Source of the DNA: Apoderus coryli
Lineage: Eukaryota; Arthropoda; Insecta; Coleoptera; Attelabidae
Assembly: GCA_911728435.2 (NCBI GenBank)
Contig: OU452207.1
Coordinates: forward strand, 18,563,682 to 18,627,681
Reading direction: 5' to 3'
Length of the DNA: 64,000 nt
Shown here one piece after another: positions 62,331 to 64,000 of this stretch. The position numbers and the translations under genes were made by a program. The notes under the pieces are model-generated. The model saw only the letters and a program-made list of their open reading frames with translations. It did not search any database and was not told the origin of the DNA. Positions within the stretch are counted from its first letter, which is position 1. Every line of letters starts with the position of its first letter.

Positions 62331-63880
62331 ATAAAATTTAGTTTTAAATTCTTAGAGAGAAAACAGCTTTTTGGTAGACACTTTACTTTTTAAATATAAA
62401 TAACACAATTTCTTAATTAAACGCTCTAATTCGTTCTTAATTGCTTTTTTATGCTTATTCTAATTTCTTTTTACTAATAAAATTTAGTTTTAAATTCTAA
62501 GAGAGAAAACAGCTTTTTGGTAGACACTTTACTTTTTAAATATAAATAACACAATTTCTTAATTAAACGCTCTAATTCGTTCTTAATTGCTTTTTTATGC
62601 TTATTCTAATTTCTTTTTACTAATAAAATTTAGTTTTAAATTCTTAGAGAGAAAACAACTTTTTGGTAGACACTTTACTTTTTAAATATAAATAACACAA
62701 TTTCTTAATTAAACGCTCTAATTCGTTCTTAATTGCTTTTTTATGCTTATTCTAATTTCTTTTTACTAATAAAATTTAGTTTTAAATTCTAAGAGAGAAA
62801 ACAGCTTTTTGGTAGACACTTTACTTTTTAAATATAAATAACACAATTTCTTAATTAAACGCTCTAATTCGTTCTTAATTGATTTTTTATGCTTATTCTG
62901 AATTCTTTTTACTAATAAAATTTAGTTTTAAATTCTAAGAGAGAAAACAGCTTTTTGGTAGACACTTTACTTTTTAAATATAAATAACACAATTTCTTAA
63001 TTAAACGCTCTAATTCGGTCTTAATTGCTTTTTTATGCTTATTCTAATTTCTTTTTACTAATAAAATTTAGTTTTAAATTCTTAGAGAGAAAACAACTTT
63101 TTGGTAGACACTTAACTTTTTAAATATAAATAACACCATTTCTTAATTAAACGCTCTAATTCGTTATTAATTGCTTTTTTATGCTTATTCGAATATCTTT
63201 TTACTAATAAAATTTAGTTTTAAATTCTTAGAGAGAAAACAGCTTTTTGGTAGACACTTTACTTTTTAAATATAAATAACACAATTTCTTAATTAAACGG
63301 TCTAATTCGTTATTAATTGCTTTTTTATGCTTATTCTAATTTCTTTTTACTAATAAAATTTAGTTTTAAATTCTAAGAGAGAAAACAGCTTTTTGGTAGA
63401 AACTTTACTTTTTAAATCTAAATAACACAATTTCTTAATTAAACGCTATAATTCGTTCTTAATTGCTTTTTTATGCTTATTCTAATTTCTTTTTACTAAT
63501 AAAATTTAGTATTAAATTCTAAGAGAGAAAACAGCTTTTAGGTAGAACTTCACTTTTTAAATATAAATAACACAATTTTTTAAATAAACGCTCTAATTCG
63601 TTCTAAATTGCTTTTTTATGCTTATTCTAATTTCTTTTTACTAATAAAATATAGTTTTAAATTCTTAGAGGGAAAACAGCTTTTTGGTACACACTTTACT
63701 TTTTAAATCTAAATAACACAATTTTTTAAATAAACGCTGTAATTAGTTCTAAATTGCTTTTTTATGCTTAATCTAATTTCTTTTTACTAATAAAATTTAG
63801 TTTTAAATTCTTAGAGGGAAAACAGCTTTTTGGTACACACTTTACTTTTGAAATATAAATAACACCATTTTTTAAATAAA
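62331..63880 (+). repeat. E-rich stretch and closing F-G-A2-B run
   Basis: After several near-identical E monomers come F, G, A2, B and C at the window end. One E-like monomer near 62,860-63,000 has ATTGATTTTTTATG and TTCTGAATTC, giving a GAATTC site not seen in other monomers. A monomer near 63,150 has an F head with a C-like TTATTCGAATATC, another chimera. The run of similar E monomers is the least structured part of the window. Confidence 0.7.
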
Positions 63881-64000
63881 CGCTCTAATTCGTTCGAAAT
63901 TGCTTTATTATGCTTATTCGAATATCTTTTTACTAATAAAATTTAGTTTTAAATTCTTAGAGAGAAAACAGCTTTTTGGTAGACACTTTACTTTTTAAAT
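63881..64000 (+). repeat. Partial C monomer at window end
   Basis: The last CGCT starts at 63,881. The monomer is a normal type C with both TTCGAA sites and is cut at 120 bp by the window end, so the array continues beyond it. The preceding B monomer has a private TTTACTTTTGAAATAT. Confidence 0.92.

Larger units (their letters stand above)
1..64000. repeat. Satellite DNA array, ~146-bp monomer, ~438 copies
   Basis: Every line of the window aligns to one 146-bp AT-rich monomer repeated head to tail in a single orientation. I phase it from the near-invariant CGCT; successive starts at 1, 146, 292, 438, 584, 730, 876 and 1022 show the period. A typical E-type monomer has 48 A, 67 T, 12 G and 19 C (about 21% GC), so the plus strand is pyrimidine-rich. 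Near-constant blocks are ACTAATAAAAT (about 52-62), GAAAACAGCTTTT (83-95) and ACTTTTTAAAT (109-119). Variation sits mainly at 4-19, 25-45, 74-82, 94-106 and 120-146. Stop codons occur in all six frames of the consensus within 65 bp (TAA at 6, 17 and 40; TTA at 16, 50 and 63), so there is no coding potential. No unique sequence, transposon or inversion interrupts it. By analogy with known satellites this is probably centromeric or pericentromeric heterochromatin of a eukaryote; that is inference. Confidence 0.97.

Noticed and set aside
62880..63000. Foreign sequence suggested by TTCTGAATTC
   Set aside because: The surrounding bases are ordinary E-type monomer; only two or three substitutions create the GAATTC.
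1..64000. Possible CRISPR array, because of the regular repeats
   Set aside because: The whole 146-bp period is repeated; there are no short identical repeats alternating with unique spacers, and no cas genes. It is a plain tandem satellite.
1..64000. Short open reading frames beginning at the ATG in TTTTATGCTTATTC
   Set aside because: They close within tens of codons, stops exist in all six frames of each consensus monomer, and 146 bp shifts the frame in every repeat. No initiation context or protein-like conservation is seen.
1..64000. TATA-like motifs (AAATATAAATAA) as promoters
   Set aside because: The motif is in nearly every monomer and simply reflects the AT-rich consensus. Nothing ties it to a transcript or gene.
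1..64000. Telomeric or subtelomeric simple repeats
   Set aside because: No TTAGG, TTAGGG, TTTAGGG or similar short tandem motif runs are present at either end or inside.
1..64000. Naming the host species or a known satellite family
   Set aside because: The period and composition resemble many insect, nematode and plant satellites. Without a database search I could not tie the monomer to any named family.
1..64000. Rolling-circle helitron, plasmid or phage origin with iterons
   Set aside because: Iterons are short and few and lie beside replication genes. Here there are hundreds of 146-bp units and no genes.

Overview
The whole 64-kb window is one uninterrupted, head-to-tail tandem satellite DNA array. 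The basic monomer is about 146 bp (range 136 to 149) and about 79% A+T. I count roughly 438 copies, all in the same orientation, and the last one (from 63,881) is cut by the window end. I found no protein-coding gene, RNA gene, transposon, inverted segment or unique DNA. A consensus monomer has stop codons in all six reading frames within its first 65 bp, and 146 is not a multiple of three, so no long ORF can run through the array. The arrangement is typical of eukaryotic (peri)centromeric or other heterochromatic satellite. The sequence does not identify the species, and I do not recognise the monomer as a named satellite.

Monomers are phased here from the near-invariant CGCT (this start is my choice). 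They fall into recurring subtypes, named A, A2, B, C, D, E, F, G, H, I, J, K, N and X (an E/C chimera) in this annotation. The subtypes are not shuffled at random: their order repeats at long periods, so this is a higher-order-repeat (HOR) array with several levels.

Layout: (1) 1-4,666 and 7,438-20,684 belong to HOR-1, a 35-monomer unit of 5,104 bp. One complete unit is 8,021-13,124. A second copy (13,125-17,499) has 30 monomers before a rearrangement. The first copy (584-8,020) is enlarged because three monomers are replaced by a 19-monomer block (4,667-7,437). (2) 20,685-25,936 is a clean tandem duplication of a 2,626-bp (18-monomer) segment, with a readable junction at 23,310/23,311. (3) 25,937-31,355 is a mosaic of HOR-1 and HOR-2 pieces. 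(4) 31,356-40,394 is dominated by HOR-2, a roughly 1,460-bp 10-monomer repeat built round a G-A2-B-H cassette, with 7-mer, 5-mer and G-less versions. (5) 40,395-64,000 is a third, heavily reshuffled domain with tandem duplications of 5, 6, 8 and 22 monomers and a 7.7-8.0-kb duplication (HOR-3) whose copies differ by gained monomers.

The array appears to evolve by unequal exchange between monomers at whole-monomer steps, at scales from two monomers to more than 50. Chimeric monomers, one crossover-type deletion, and duplication junctions with only a few mismatches support this. No protein-based system is present. What is notable is the depth of the HOR hierarchy, a monomer length close to nucleosome-core DNA, a subtype (C) with two TTCGAA palindromes, and good retention of the few CpG sites.
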